Of a DNA stretch of 64,000 nucleotides, positions 18,228 through 26,321 are shown one piece after another. The position numbers were made by a program, and so were the translations under genes. How positions within the stretch are numbered: the first letter of the stretch is position 1; each line of letters starts with the position of its first letter. The notes under the pieces were generated by a model. The model was not told the origin of the DNA. It saw only the letters and a list, made by a program, of their open reading frames with translations, and did no database searches. Source of the stretch: Sphingomonas psychrolutea (GTDB lineage Bacteria > Pseudomonadota > Alphaproteobacteria > Sphingomonadales > Sphingomonadaceae); the NCBI RefSeq assembly GCF_014636175.1, contig NZ_BMDW01000003.1:124001-188000 (forward strand), read 5' to 3'.

Positions 18228-19112
18228 TCAGCGGAGCGCGCGTCGGCCCAGTTCGACTGCGCCAAGCGGCCCGGCCATCCCGCCAAGCGCGGCGGGCACG
18301 ATATAGTCGGCGATCGGCAGCAATCCGCTCGCCGAGACATAGCCGCCGAGGCTGGCTGTCAGCTTCTCGCGGATTGCGGGAAAGAGGTGCGGCGTGCCGA
18401 CCATAACCCCGCCGCCCATCACGATTCGGCGCGGAATTCCCGTCAGGACAAGCATGTGGCACAGTTGTGCGAGCGTATGCGCAACGCCGTCCCAGGCGGG
18501 ATGATCGGGCGGCAGGTCCTGTGCCGGGATACCGGTACGCGCGCGAATCGCGGTGCCGGAAACCAGCCCCTCGACGCACGCGCCGTGGAACGCGCAGGCC
18601 CCCGGCCAGTCATCGCCCGCCCAGCGGACGGGCCGGATATGGCCGAGCTCGGCATGGGTCAGCCCGGCGACCGGCGCATCGCCCAGCACCAAACCCACGC
18701 CGACCCCGGTGCCTACCGTGATATAGGCGTGATCCGCGACGTCGCGCGCTGCGCCCCAGCGCCCCTCACCAAGGGCTGCGCCGTTGACGTCGCTGTCGAA
18801 ACCGAACGGCACCCCCGAGACACCAGCCAGCCGCAGGCCGACATCGGTGTTCGACCAGCCGGGCTTGGTCGTTGCGGTGATGAAACCGTAAGTGGGCGCG
18901 GTACGGTCGAGCGAGACCGGCCCGAAACTGGCGATGCCGAGCGCGTCATAGCCAGACCAACGCCGCAACACTTGCTCGACCGCGCCCAAGGTCTCATCAG
19001 GCGTCGTCGTCGGAATGCTCACGCGATCGCGCACATCGTCTGGGCCGCTGGCGAGGACGCAGATGACCTTCGTCCCGCCAAGTTCGACGCCAGCGATGAG
19101 CGGCTCGCTCAT
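18228..19112 (-). CDS. ROK-family sugar kinase
   Basis: A 294-residue kinase of the ROK family, fructokinase-like. It shows the ATP-binding ELGGTK at the N-terminus, the catalytic DVNGAALGE region, a second phosphate motif (VGTGVGVGLV), and the zinc/substrate motif ELGH followed by CAFHGACVEG. ATG 19112 overlaps the glmS stop (ATGA), so it is translated with glmS. That pairing suggests it phosphorylates a hexose or amino sugar feeding GlmS, but ROK specificity cannot be assigned from motifs alone. Confidence 0.85.
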   Translation of the reverse strand: MSEPLIAGVELGGTKVICVLASGPDDVRDRVSIPTTTPDETLGAVEQVLRRWSGYDALGIASFGPVSLDRTAPTYGFITATTKPGWSNTDVGLRLAGVSGVPFGFDSDVNGAALGEGRWGAARDVADHAYITVGTGVGVGLVLGDAPVAGLTHAELGHIRPVRWAGDDWPGACAFHGACVEGLVSGTAIRARTGIPAQDLPPDHPAWDGVAHTLAQLCHMLVLTGIPRRIVMGGGVMVGTPHLFPAIREKLTASLGGYVSASGLLPIADYIVPAALGGMAGPLGAVELGRRALR

Positions 19113-20932
19113 TCCACCGTCACCGACTTCGCCAGATTGCGCGGCTGGTCGACGTCGGTGCCCTTGATCACGGCGACATGGTAGGCGAGCAACTGCACCG
19201 GGACGGCATAGATGAGCGGCGCGATCAACGGGTGGACCTTGGGCATGGTGATCGTCGCCAGGCAATTCTCGCCCGCCGCCTGGACGCCGTCATAGTCTGA
19301 GATCAACACCACCTTGCCGCCGCGTGCCTGCACTTCCTGCATGTTGCTGACGGTCTTGTCGAACAACGGCCCCGACGGCGCGATGACGATCACCGGGACA
19401 TTTTCGTCGATCAGCGCGATCGGCCCGTGCTTCATCTCACCAGCGGCATAGCCTTCGGCATGGATATAGCTGATTTCCTTGAGTTTCAGCGCACCTTCCA
19501 GCGCCAGCGGATAATCGGTCCCGCGCCCGAGGTACAGAACGTCGCGCGCGCCAGCGATCAGATGCGCCATCGCCTGGATCGTCTCGTCATAGGCCAGCGC
19601 GCCGTTGAGCGCGGCAGGGGCCTCGGCGAGGTGATGGACGATCGCCTTTTCCTCGGCCGCATTCATCCGCCCCTTGGCCTTGGCAAGATTGGCGGCGAGT
19701 GCGGCGAGCACCGCGAGCTGGCAGGTGAAGGCTTTGGTTGAGGCGACGCCGATCTCAGGGCCGGCATGCGTTGGCAGCAGCAAATCCGCCTCGCGTGCCA
19801 TCGAACTGGTCGGCACGTTGACGACAGCGGCGATCGTCTGGCCCTCGGCCTTGGCATGGCGCAACGCCGCGAGCGTGTCGGCGGTTTCCCCAGACTGGCT
19901 GATGACGATCATCAGCCCGCCCGGCTCCATCACCGGCGCGCGGTAGCGGAATTCGGAGGCGACATCGAGATCGACCGGCACGCGCGCGAATTGCTCGAAC
20001 CAATATTTGGCGACCATCCCGGCGTAGAAGCTCGTCCCGCAGGCGACGATCGTCACGCGCTTGATGCTCGAGAGGTCGAATTCCGGAATCGGCAGCGTGA
20101 CCCTTTCCTCCATCCGCTGAAGGTACGACCGCAACGTCTGCGCGACGACGATGGGTTGTTCGTAGATTTCCTTGAGCATGAAGTGGCGGAAGTTGCCCTT
20201 GTCGATCAGCGCGCCGGTGACCCCCGAAATGGTGATCGGGCGCTCGACGGGCGTGTTATCCTTGTCGAAGATCTTCGCGCCCTCGGCGGTGATGACAACC
20301 CAGTCACCCTCCTCGAGATACGAGATGCGTTGCGTCAGCGGCGCAAGCGCGAGCGCGTCGGAGCCAAGATAGGTTTCGCCATCGCCGTATCCGACCACGA
20401 GCGGCGACCCCAAGCGCGCGCCGATCAGCAATTCCGGATGCTGGCGAAACAGAATCGCCAGTGCGAACGCACCATGCAAACGCGGCAGCACCTCGGCCAC
20501 GGCATCGGCGGGGCTCATCCCGCCCTCGACCTTTTCGCTGATGAGATGCGCGACGACTTCCGTGTCGGTTTCGCTGGTGAACACTCGCCCGCGCGCGATC
20601 AATTCTGCGCGCAAAGGCTTGAAATTCTCGATGATGCCATTGTGAACGAGCGCCACTTCGCCCGTGGCGTGTGGATGCGCATTGTTAGTGGTCGGCCCGC
20701 CATGCGTCGCCCAGCGCGTATGCGCGATGCCGACATCGCCGGGCAGCGGCGAGGCCGCGAGTTCCTTCGCAAGATTGATAAGCTTGCCCGAGGCACGGCG
20801 CCGGTCGATCTCGCCGCCGTGGACGGTGGCGATCCCGGCCGAATCATAGCCGCGATATTCGAGCCGCCGGAGCCCGTCGAGCAAACGCTCCGCGACTGGC
20901 TCCTTGCCAATAATGCCTACGATACCGCACAT
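19109..20932 (-). CDS. glmS: glutamine-fructose-6-phosphate aminotransferase
   Basis: Makes glucosamine-6-phosphate from fructose-6-phosphate and glutamine, the first step to UDP-GlcNAc for peptidoglycan and lipid A. The 607-residue enzyme has the N-terminal glutaminase domain with Cys2 as nucleophile (MCGIVGI), the loop HTRWATHG, and two SIS isomerase domains with SQSGETADT and ending in LAKSVTVE. The stop overlaps the ROK kinase start. Upstream lies a toxin-antitoxin pair that separates it from glmU. No glmS-ribozyme-like leader is evident in the 15-base gap. Confidence 0.98.
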   Translation of the reverse strand: MCGIVGIIGKEPVAERLLDGLRRLEYRGYDSAGIATVHGGEIDRRRASGKLINLAKELAASPLPGDVGIAHTRWATHGGPTTNNAHPHATGEVALVHNGIIENFKPLRAELIARGRVFTSETDTEVVAHLISEKVEGGMSPADAVAEVLPRLHGAFALAILFRQHPELLIGARLGSPLVVGYGDGETYLGSDALALAPLTQRISYLEEGDWVVITAEGAKIFDKDNTPVERPITISGVTGALIDKGNFRHFMLKEIYEQPIVVAQTLRSYLQRMEERVTLPIPEFDLSSIKRVTIVACGTSFYAGMVAKYWFEQFARVPVDLDVASEFRYRAPVMEPGGLMIVISQSGETADTLAALRHAKAEGQTIAAVVNVPTSSMAREADLLLPTHAGPEIGVASTKAFTCQLAVLAALAANLAKAKGRMNAAEEKAIVHHLAEAPAALNGALAYDETIQAMAHLIAGARDVLYLGRGTDYPLALEGALKLKEISYIHAEGYAAGEMKHGPIALIDENVPVIVIAPSGPLFDKTVSNMQEVQARGGKVVLISDYDGVQAAGENCLATITMPKVHPLIAPLIYAVPVQLLAYHVAVIKGTDVDQPRNLAKSVTVE

Positions 20933-20947
20933 GGGATGTGACTTTCG

Positions 20948-21313
20948 TTACAGGGTATAGGGAACGCGGATGCCCGGCATGTTTGCAGGGAAATCCTTGG
21001 TGTTACGGGTTACGAGGATCGCGCCGTTGACCTGTGCCGTTGCCAGGATGAACGCGTCCAGCAATTTCATGCGCGTGCGGTGCCGGATGTCGGCGGCTGC
21101 GTTGGCGATGCGGGCATCGATCTCGACCACTTCGAAGGCCGCGATCAGATCGCGGATCACATCACGGTGCTCAAGCGGTTCTCCGGCCAGCACCTCGGTC
21201 CAGACGACGCGACTGATGCGATGCTTGCGATAGCGGGAAATCTCCGCTTTTGCTGGCGGCTTACGCATCAACCAGTCGATGACGATGTTGGTATCGAAAA
21301 ACGGGTCCGACAC
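20948..21313 (-). CDS. vapC: VapC-like PIN-domain toxin ribonuclease
   Basis: A 121-residue PIN-domain protein. The acidic metal-binding residues are in place: Asp7 (FFDTNIVID), Glu40 (WTEVLAG), Asp86 (LLDAFILA) and Asp107 (TRNTKDF). Such toxins cut specific tRNAs or rRNA when freed from their antitoxin. The start is GTG 21313, only three bases after the antitoxin stop, so the genes are coupled. The gene lies between glmU and glmS and ends 15 bases before the glmS start, so the toxin transcript may extend into glmS. Confidence 0.85.
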   Translation of the reverse strand: MSDPFFDTNIVIDWLMRKPPAKAEISRYRKHRISRVVWTEVLAGEPLEHRDVIRDLIAAFEVVEIDARIANAAADIRHRTRMKLLDAFILATAQVNGAILVTRNTKDFPANMPGIRVPYTL

Positions 21314-21316
21314 GGA

Positions 21317-21559
21317 TCACAAGTCTTCGTAAAGTGTACGATCCTCACGGATCGCGCGCTGATACTCGACCGCGTCGCCGATATCCGTACGATCTGCCCA
21401 ATAGCCATAACCGCGCTCGATCCAGTCCGTATCGGAATTGCGAAGAAGATATAGCTTTACTGCGTCCCGGATCGCTGCCGCACGCGACCTCTTGGTCTTC
21501 GCCGCGAGCGCGTCGAGTTTGAGGATGTCGTCGTCGGGAATATCGACTAAAGTTCGCAT
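21317..21559 (-). CDS. vapB: ribbon-helix-helix antitoxin of the PIN toxin
   Basis: An 80-residue protein. The N-terminal half (1-45) is a ribbon-helix-helix DNA-binding domain: a short strand RTLVDIP, then helices in DDILKLDALAAKTKRSRAAAIRDAVKL split by a turn. The C-terminal half is acidic and aromatic (DWIERGYGYWADRTD) and should wrap the toxin. This resembles CopG-type antitoxins. ATG 21559 has no Shine-Dalgarno sequence, and the promoter signals lie almost on top of it, so the message may be leaderless. It probably represses its own operon through the palindromes at 21561-21587. Confidence 0.82.
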   Translation of the reverse strand: MRTLVDIPDDDILKLDALAAKTKRSRAAAIRDAVKLYLLRNSDTDWIERGYGYWADRTDIGDAVEYQRAIREDRTLYEDL

Positions 21560-21560
21560 G

Positions 21561-21593
21561 ATATATCGATATCATATCGCGATATCATGTCAA
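21561..21593 (-). promoter_or_regulatory. vapBC promoter with palindromic operator
   Basis: On the minus strand a perfect -35 box TTGACA (21593-21588) is followed by nested dyads TGATATCGCGATAT and ATATCGATAT, with GATATC occurring repeatedly, down to the antitoxin ATG at 21559. The -35 box shares bases with the glmU stop codon. The spacing puts the transcription start at or next to the ATG. Confidence 0.6.
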
Positions 21594-22948
21594 GATTTCT
21601 TCGCCGTAGCTTTTTTCGCCGTCATTGCGTCGCGGAAGCGCTTCGCCCAACCGACTCGCGCTTCCTGCTTGCCGCGCCCGAGCGCCAGCGCGTCTGCCGC
21701 GACATCGGCGGTAATGACCGATCCCGCCCCGACGATCGCGCCCGCGCCGATCGTGACGGGCGCAACCAGTGCCGAGTTCGAGCCGATGAACGCACCTTCG
21801 CCGATCACCGTCTTATACTTGAAGAAACCATCGTAATTGCAGGTGATCGTGCCCGCGCCGATGTTCGCGCCCGCGCCCACCTCGGCATCGCCGAGATAGG
21901 TCAAATGGCTCGCCTTGGCACCAATCCCGAGCGTCGCCTTCTTCATCTCGACGAAATTGCCGACTTTCGATCGCTCGCCCAGCACGGCACCGGGGCGCAG
22001 CCGCGCGAACGGACCAACTTCGGCCTTCGCGCCGATGGCCGCACCTTCGATATGGCTGAAGCCATGGATCGTCGCCCCATCGCCAACCGCTACGCCGGGG
22101 GCGAAGAAGACGTTGGGCTCGATCACAACATCGCGGCCGATCACGGTATCGTGCGCGAACCACACCGTTTCCGGCGCGATCAGCGTGACGCCGTCCGCCA
22201 TCGCTTGCGCGCGACGCGTCGCTTGCCAGGATGCCTCGACCGCGGCGAGCTCCCCGCGACTGTTGACCCCGGCGACCTCTGCCGCGGCGGTCTCGATCAC
22301 CGCCGAGGGGCGACCATCGGCTGCCGCGAGCATCACGACGTCGGGCAAATAATATTCGCCCGCCGCATTATCGTTGCCGACGCGCGCGAGCAGCGCGAAC
22401 AGATCGGCGCTGCGCACCGCCATCAGCCCGGAATTGCACAAATCGACGGCGCGTTCGGCGTCGGTCGCATCCTTATACTCGACCATTTTGCCGATGATGC
22501 CGTCGGACGCGATGATCCGGCCATAGGCGGCGGCATCGGCGGGGCGGAAGCCGAGCACGACGATCGCCGGTGCATCGGCTGCATTGAGCCGGTCGATCAT
22601 CGCCTGCATCGTGGCGGTCGTGACCAACGGAACATCGCCGTACAGAACCAGCACATCGCCGACGAAGCCGCTAAGCGCCGCCTCGGCTTGTGCGACGGCG
22701 TGCGCGGTGCCGAGCTGTTCGGCCTGCAGCGCCGTTACGATCCCGAGCGGCGAGACCGCCGCCTCGACTTGCGCGCGGCCCGCGCCGGTGACGACGACGG
22801 TCCGTTCAGGCTGCAACGCCTCAACCGCTGCGACGAGATGCAACAGCATCGGTCGCCCCGCGATCGGGTGGAGCACCTTGTGCAGATCGGACTTCATGCG
22901 GGTGCCCTTGCCCGCGGCGAGAATGATGGCGGCGAGAGGTCTGTTCAT
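21590..22948 (-). CDS. glmU: bifunctional UDP-GlcNAc pyrophosphorylase/GlcN-1-P acetyltransferase
   Basis: Catalyses the last two steps to UDP-N-acetylglucosamine. The 452-residue protein has an N-terminal Rossmann uridylyltransferase domain (LAAGKGTRMKS, residues 9-19; GDVPL; metal-binding Asn in GVNSRGEL) and a C-terminal left-handed beta-helix of hexapeptide repeats. The acetyltransferase residues lie in VGPFARLRPG and HLTYLGDAEVG. It ends in a Lys-rich tail. ATG 22948 gives the canonical MNRPLAAIILAAGKG start. It is divergent from gph across 61 bases, and its stop overlaps the vapBC -35 box. Confidence 0.98.
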   Translation of the reverse strand: MNRPLAAIILAAGKGTRMKSDLHKVLHPIAGRPMLLHLVAAVEALQPERTVVVTGAGRAQVEAAVSPLGIVTALQAEQLGTAHAVAQAEAALSGFVGDVLVLYGDVPLVTTATMQAMIDRLNAADAPAIVVLGFRPADAAAYGRIIASDGIIGKMVEYKDATDAERAVDLCNSGLMAVRSADLFALLARVGNDNAAGEYYLPDVVMLAAADGRPSAVIETAAAEVAGVNSRGELAAVEASWQATRRAQAMADGVTLIAPETVWFAHDTVIGRDVVIEPNVFFAPGVAVGDGATIHGFSHIEGAAIGAKAEVGPFARLRPGAVLGERSKVGNFVEMKKATLGIGAKASHLTYLGDAEVGAGANIGAGTITCNYDGFFKYKTVIGEGAFIGSNSALVAPVTIGAGAIVGAGSVITADVAADALALGRGKQEARVGWAKRFRDAMTAKKATAKKS

Positions 22949-23009
22949 GGGCCCTGCCCTGCCACGACGGCCTTGCCAATTCCATAGCAACCCTGTCAGG
23001 CACGACGGC

Positions 23010-23696
23010 ATGACGAAGAATTCATTCGAAATCGTGGGATTCGACCTCGACGGCACGCTGGTCGACAGCAGCGGCGATTTGACGGCGGCGGTCAACGATA
23101 CGCTTGCCTTTGCCGGTCGCCCTCTGCTGAGCGTCGAACAGGTCAAGACGATGGTCGGCGGCGGCGCGAAGCATATGCTGGCGCAAGGACTGGAGGCGAC
23201 CGGCGGCTGCACGCCAGAGGAATTCCGCCCACTCTACAAGCGAATGCTGGCCTATTACGGCGCGCATCTTTCGGTGCACACCCGCCCGTTTCCCGGCGTA
23301 ATCGCGGCGCTCGACCAGCTCGACGCACGCGGCATCAAAAGCGCGGTGGTCACCAATAAGTTCGAAAGCCTGGCGCGCAGCTTGCTCGCCGATCTCGGGT
23401 TGACCGAGCGTTTTGCCTGCATCATCGGCGGCGATACAATGGGTCCGGGCCTGTCCAAGCCCAACCGCGCCCCGATCGACGAGATGATCCGGCGCTGCGG
23501 CGGCGAAGTCGGCACGACTCGAACGGCGTTCGTCGGCGATTCGATCTACGACATCATGGCGGCGAAGAATGCCGAGATCCCCGGCATCGCGGTCAGTTTC
23601 GGCTTCCTGCTCGAGCCAGTTGAAGACATAGGCGCGGATGCGGTGATCGATTCGTTTGCCGAGTTGCTGCCGACGCTCGAGCGCATCTCAGCCTGA
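23010..23696 (+). CDS. gph: phosphoglycolate phosphatase (HAD superfamily)
   Basis: A 228-residue HAD hydrolase that removes 2-phosphoglycolate formed by oxygenase reactions or DNA repair. Motif I is FDLDGTLVDSSGDL with the nucleophile and acid aspartates. Motif II is in KSAVVTNK. Motif III is a Lys in GLSKPNRAP, and motif IV is FVGDSIYDIMAA. The helical cap domain lies between motifs I and II. ATG 23010 is chosen to start just before the first beta strand. Its 3' end overlaps the convergent nucleotidyltransferase gene by nine bases. The family is clear; other small phosphate esters are possible substrates. Confidence 0.88.
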   Translation: MTKNSFEIVGFDLDGTLVDSSGDLTAAVNDTLAFAGRPLLSVEQVKTMVGGGAKHMLAQGLEATGGCTPEEFRPLYKRMLAYYGAHLSVHTRPFPGVIAALDQLDARGIKSAVVTNKFESLARSLLADLGLTERFACIIGGDTMGPGLSKPNRAPIDEMIRRCGGEVGTTRTAFVGDSIYDIMAAKNAEIPGIAVSFGFLLEPVEDIGADAVIDSFAELLPTLERISA

Positions 23697-24713
23697 CGCA
23701 GGACCAGCGCCGCCCTTCCGCCATTTCGTCCACAAATGCCGCGCGAGCATCGCGGGCGGCATGCGGAGCCCGTGCGAGCGGACGTAGAAGGTTTGTCGCG
23801 TGAACGGCCGCGTCGCCCTGCCCCATCCATCACGCGCGGTGATCCGGCGGAGATAGGCACCGTCAAGCAAGGTGCGCCCGTCGCCCTCGCCGTAAAGCGC
23901 TGCCGCCAGCCGCAGCGCGCGCGCGACTTCGCGCGAAAGGCTGTGATGCGCCGCCCGCGCGGCCAGGCCGTCGGTGCCGAACTGATCGATCAGGCAGTGC
24001 ACGTCCCACAGGTTGCGCATACCGCCCGCCAGATCGCCATCCGCGAACAGATGCGCGGCTGCGTGGACGATCATATCTGTAGGCGACAACGCCCAAAGTC
24101 CGGGTGCAACCTCGATCGCATCCGCCAGCAACACCGCGGCGTCGGGCGTGATCCGCGCGGTGAGCGGCAGGATCGTATGGTGGACGTCGATCATCCGATC
24201 GCGGTCGCGGTGGATCAGCGGGGGGAGCTCGTGCATCCATTGCCGGTAATAGGCATCGTCATAGGGATCAGGCTTGACCCACTCCCAGCCGGCTCCGATC
24301 AGCGCCGCCTCGACCGCATCGAGCGTATCGCGCGGCACGAGGATGTCGAGATCGCCGATCGAGCGTCCCTGCCCCGCCAGCAAATCCGCCGCGACGAATG
24401 CCGTCCCCTTGAGCAACACCACGCGCACCCCGAGCGGCGCGAGCGCCCGCCGCGCCGCCTCGGCCTCCCACAACGCGACGATACGCCCCTGTTCCGCCGA
24501 GGCCCGCGCAGCGGCAAGGATGCGCGCGACGCCCGGCGGCACCGCGACGCCGTCCAGCCGCCACGCCAGCGTGCCGATCATCTGTTCCGCGCGCGCGATC
24601 GCCAGCAACGCGGTCCAGCCTCCCGCATCGAGCGCTCGCACACATTCGGGCAGCCGCAGCGAACGGGCGAGGAGCCATCCGTCTGGCGTGCCGCCCGCTA
24701 CCGATCCAGCCAT
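23688..24713 (-). CDS. nucleotidyltransferase of an HprK-related kinase/PqqD system
   Basis: A 341-residue protein of the NTP_transf_5 type. It has LLKGTAF (100-106), a GDLDILV motif with metal-binding Asp121 and Asp123, and a later conserved DVHHT. In known gene clusters similar enzymes accompany an HprK-like kinase and a PqqD-like protein and modify a phosphorylated peptide. It is the last gene of a four-gene operon. Its ATG overlaps the kinase stop by 16 bases, a strong sign of coupled translation. What nucleotide it transfers, and to what, cannot be told from sequence. Confidence 0.78.
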   Translation of the reverse strand: MAGSVAGGTPDGWLLARSLRLPECVRALDAGGWTALLAIARAEQMIGTLAWRLDGVAVPPGVARILAAARASAEQGRIVALWEAEAARRALAPLGVRVVLLKGTAFVAADLLAGQGRSIGDLDILVPRDTLDAVEAALIGAGWEWVKPDPYDDAYYRQWMHELPPLIHRDRDRMIDVHHTILPLTARITPDAAVLLADAIEVAPGLWALSPTDMIVHAAAHLFADGDLAGGMRNLWDVHCLIDQFGTDGLAARAAHHSLSREVARALRLAAALYGEGDGRTLLDGAYLRRITARDGWGRATRPFTRQTFYVRSHGLRMPPAMLARHLWTKWRKGGAGPASG

Positions 24714-25558
24714 GCCGCCTCCACTTGCGCGACGGCGCTGGCGGTATCGGGATAATCGATCGCACGCGCGGGCACGGTTCTGACAAGCGCGGTGAGCGCA
24801 TCGAAACCACGCTCGCCGATCGCGACATAATTGGTCGAGGCTTGCGTCAGCCGCACGAACACTTCGCTTGGCGAGACGTCACGCGCCGCCGCCTCGAAGC
24901 CGAAGCTGGGGAACAGGATCAGCGCAGGCCGCGCCGGTTGGTCCATCGCCGCCACCGCCGCCGCATCGGGTACGACATGGCGGATGCTGCCTTTAGGCGT
25001 GCCCTCAAGCAGCGGGCCGAAGCGGTCGGCGGGGAGTTCCGCCGCGACCGTCGCGATGCTCGCATTCTTCAAGCTGAGCAGCCGGGGAAAGGCGTGGATC
25101 AGCCCCGTCTCGGGATCAAGCAGCGCGAATTCGTCGCCCATCAAGCGCCACCCGCGCAGGCTGAGCAAGGCGGCGAGCGTCGATTTCCCCGCGCCCGAAA
25201 TGCCGGTCAGGATCAGCGCCTGCCCGTTGCGCTCGACCACCGCCGCATGCAGCAACAGGTAGCGCCGCTGGCCGAGCGCCATCTGCAGGTTCATTCCCAT
25301 TTCCGCCGCGAGCAACCCTTGCGCGAGCGGCAAAGGGGCTGCCTCGGGCAAGACATAATCGCCGCCGATCATCACCGCTGGCCGCACGAAACGACGCCAC
25401 GGCCGCGCCGCAAACAGGCGCACCGTGAAATCCGGCACGCCGTCGTGCGGCTTGGGATAGGTGGCGTAGAGGCTTTCGAGCTGTGCGATCGGCGCGCGCC
25501 AGTCCGACCCGATGCGGAAGCCGACCGGGCCGATCCGCACGGCGAAACTATGCCTCAT
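24698..25558 (-). CDS. HprK-related kinase A
   Basis: A 286-residue protein related to the catalytic domain of HPr kinase/phosphorylase. The P-loop GISGAGKST spans 119-127, a conserved His104 precedes it (LLLHAAVVE), and GDEFALL follows at about 141. No HPr (PtsH) gene is nearby. Homologues next to PqqD and nucleotidyltransferase genes are known as the HPr-rel-A group, and related kinases phosphorylate the C-terminal Ser of lasso peptides. The start overlaps the PqqD stop in ATGA. The likely substrate is a protein or peptide, perhaps the exported protein encoded first in this operon. Confidence 0.85.
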   Translation of the reverse strand: MRHSFAVRIGPVGFRIGSDWRAPIAQLESLYATYPKPHDGVPDFTVRLFAARPWRRFVRPAVMIGGDYVLPEAAPLPLAQGLLAAEMGMNLQMALGQRRYLLLHAAVVERNGQALILTGISGAGKSTLAALLSLRGWRLMGDEFALLDPETGLIHAFPRLLSLKNASIATVAAELPADRFGPLLEGTPKGSIRHVVPDAAAVAAMDQPARPALILFPSFGFEAAARDVSPSEVFVRLTQASTNYVAIGERGFDALTALVRTVPARAIDYPDTASAVAQVEAAWLDR

Positions 25559-25842
25559 GCGGTCGATACCAGACCGGTCGCGACCAATTCGTCGAGCCGC
25601 GCGAGCAATGCCGCTTCATCGGCATCGCCCAGCTCATAATCCATCGCCAAGCGCCCAAGCAGCGCCGACCGGGTCAGCCCCGCCTCGCCCAGCGTCGCCA
25701 AAATCTCCGGCGCGGGCGCGGTGACGAGGTGGGTGATGCCCGAGGCTCGGTGGTATATCGCCGCGAAACTGTCGAGATGGACGATCTTCAGCGTCTCCGG
25801 CCGTGCCATGCGGTACACGGTCCCGCCGCCCGCATCCTCCAC
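25555..25842 (-). CDS. PqqD-family (RRE-like) peptide-binding protein
   Basis: A small winged-helix protein of the PqqD family. PqqD domains (RiPP recognition elements) bind leader peptides and bring them to modifying enzymes. Seen here: a start of the form VYRMARPETLKIVHLDS, then FAAIYHRASGITHLV (beta strands) and a helical C-terminus rich in Leu/Ala. I take GTG 25842 because it keeps the conserved YR region and sits five bases after the upstream stop. GTG 25818 and ATG 25809 (84 residues) are alternatives with GGAGG upstream. The stop overlaps the kinase start. Confidence 0.75.
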   Translation of the reverse strand: MEDAGGGTVYRMARPETLKIVHLDSFAAIYHRASGITHLVTAPAPEILATLGEAGLTRSALLGRLAMDYELGDADEAALLARLDELVATGLVSTA

Positions 25843-25846
25843 CGGA

Positions 25847-26242
25847 TCAGCCGCGCGGCATTTGCAACGACGCGAAGCAGGTGAAGCCGCTCGTCCCCGA
25901 TTGCAGGCGCCGGATGTAATTGGTGTAAGCGCGGTTCTGGTCGTAGCTCGTCCCCGGCAATTGCCCGCCGGCGAGCGCGGTCTTGACCTCTTCACCCTTG
26001 AACGATCGCCCGGGCGGCGCGAACGCCCCTAGCGTGCCGCGCGGAACGGTCGTCCCATCGGCGGCGATGAAGCTGCCCGCGCGGCCCGGATCAGGCACGG
26101 GAATCTCGCATGTCGAAATCGATGCGGTGGTCGCCGCGAGCGCCGGACGGATCGACACCACCGCCGCCGCCCCGACCGCGCCGAGCATCAGCGCGCGGCG
26201 ACGGGTGGCGTGGCGGGCGTCGGTCGGATCATCGTTCATCAT
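25847..26242 (-). CDS. small exported protein, possible substrate of the kinase/PqqD/nucleotidyltransferase set
   Basis: A 131-residue protein with a signal sequence containing a run of three arginines (TRRRALMLG, residues 13-21), a hydrophobic stretch to about 31, and a cleavage site after PALA (36). This could be a Tat or a Sec signal. The mature part is Gly/Pro-rich with two cysteines, Cys45 and Cys122, that could form a disulfide. Its Ser/Thr-rich tail runs LQSGTSGFTC to a PRG terminus. It is the first gene of the operon, with about five bases to the PqqD gene. I do not recognise a family. Position and size make it a candidate substrate, which is inference only. Confidence 0.65.
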   Translation of the reverse strand: MMNDDPTDARHATRRRALMLGAVGAAAVVSIRPALAATTASISTCEIPVPDPGRAGSFIAADGTTVPRGTLGAFAPPGRSFKGEEVKTALAGGQLPGTSYDQNRAYTNYIRRLQSGTSGFTCFASLQMPRG

Positions 26243-26321
26243 GTTAAGCCCTTTCACATTCGCAAATCGCTGGCAAGCAAGGCTATCGGTGTTAAGCATC
26301 TTTAGGCTAAGGCCCGGTCCC

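Noticed and set aside
16923..19184. A 753-codon open frame on the plus strand.
   Set aside because: It lies antisense to the response regulator and ROK kinase genes, reads as Arg/Asp/Gln-rich sequence without motifs, and is the usual result of GC-rich codon bias on the opposite strand.
20933..20947. A glmS-type ribozyme or riboswitch ahead of glmS.
   Set aside because: Only 15 bases separate vapC and glmS, far too short for such an element.
25983..26321. A 113-codon N-terminal extension of phoR.
   Set aside because: It would overlap the divergent exported-protein gene, whose signal peptide is clear. The region reads as low-complexity sequence, and ATG 26322 gives a normal PhoR start.
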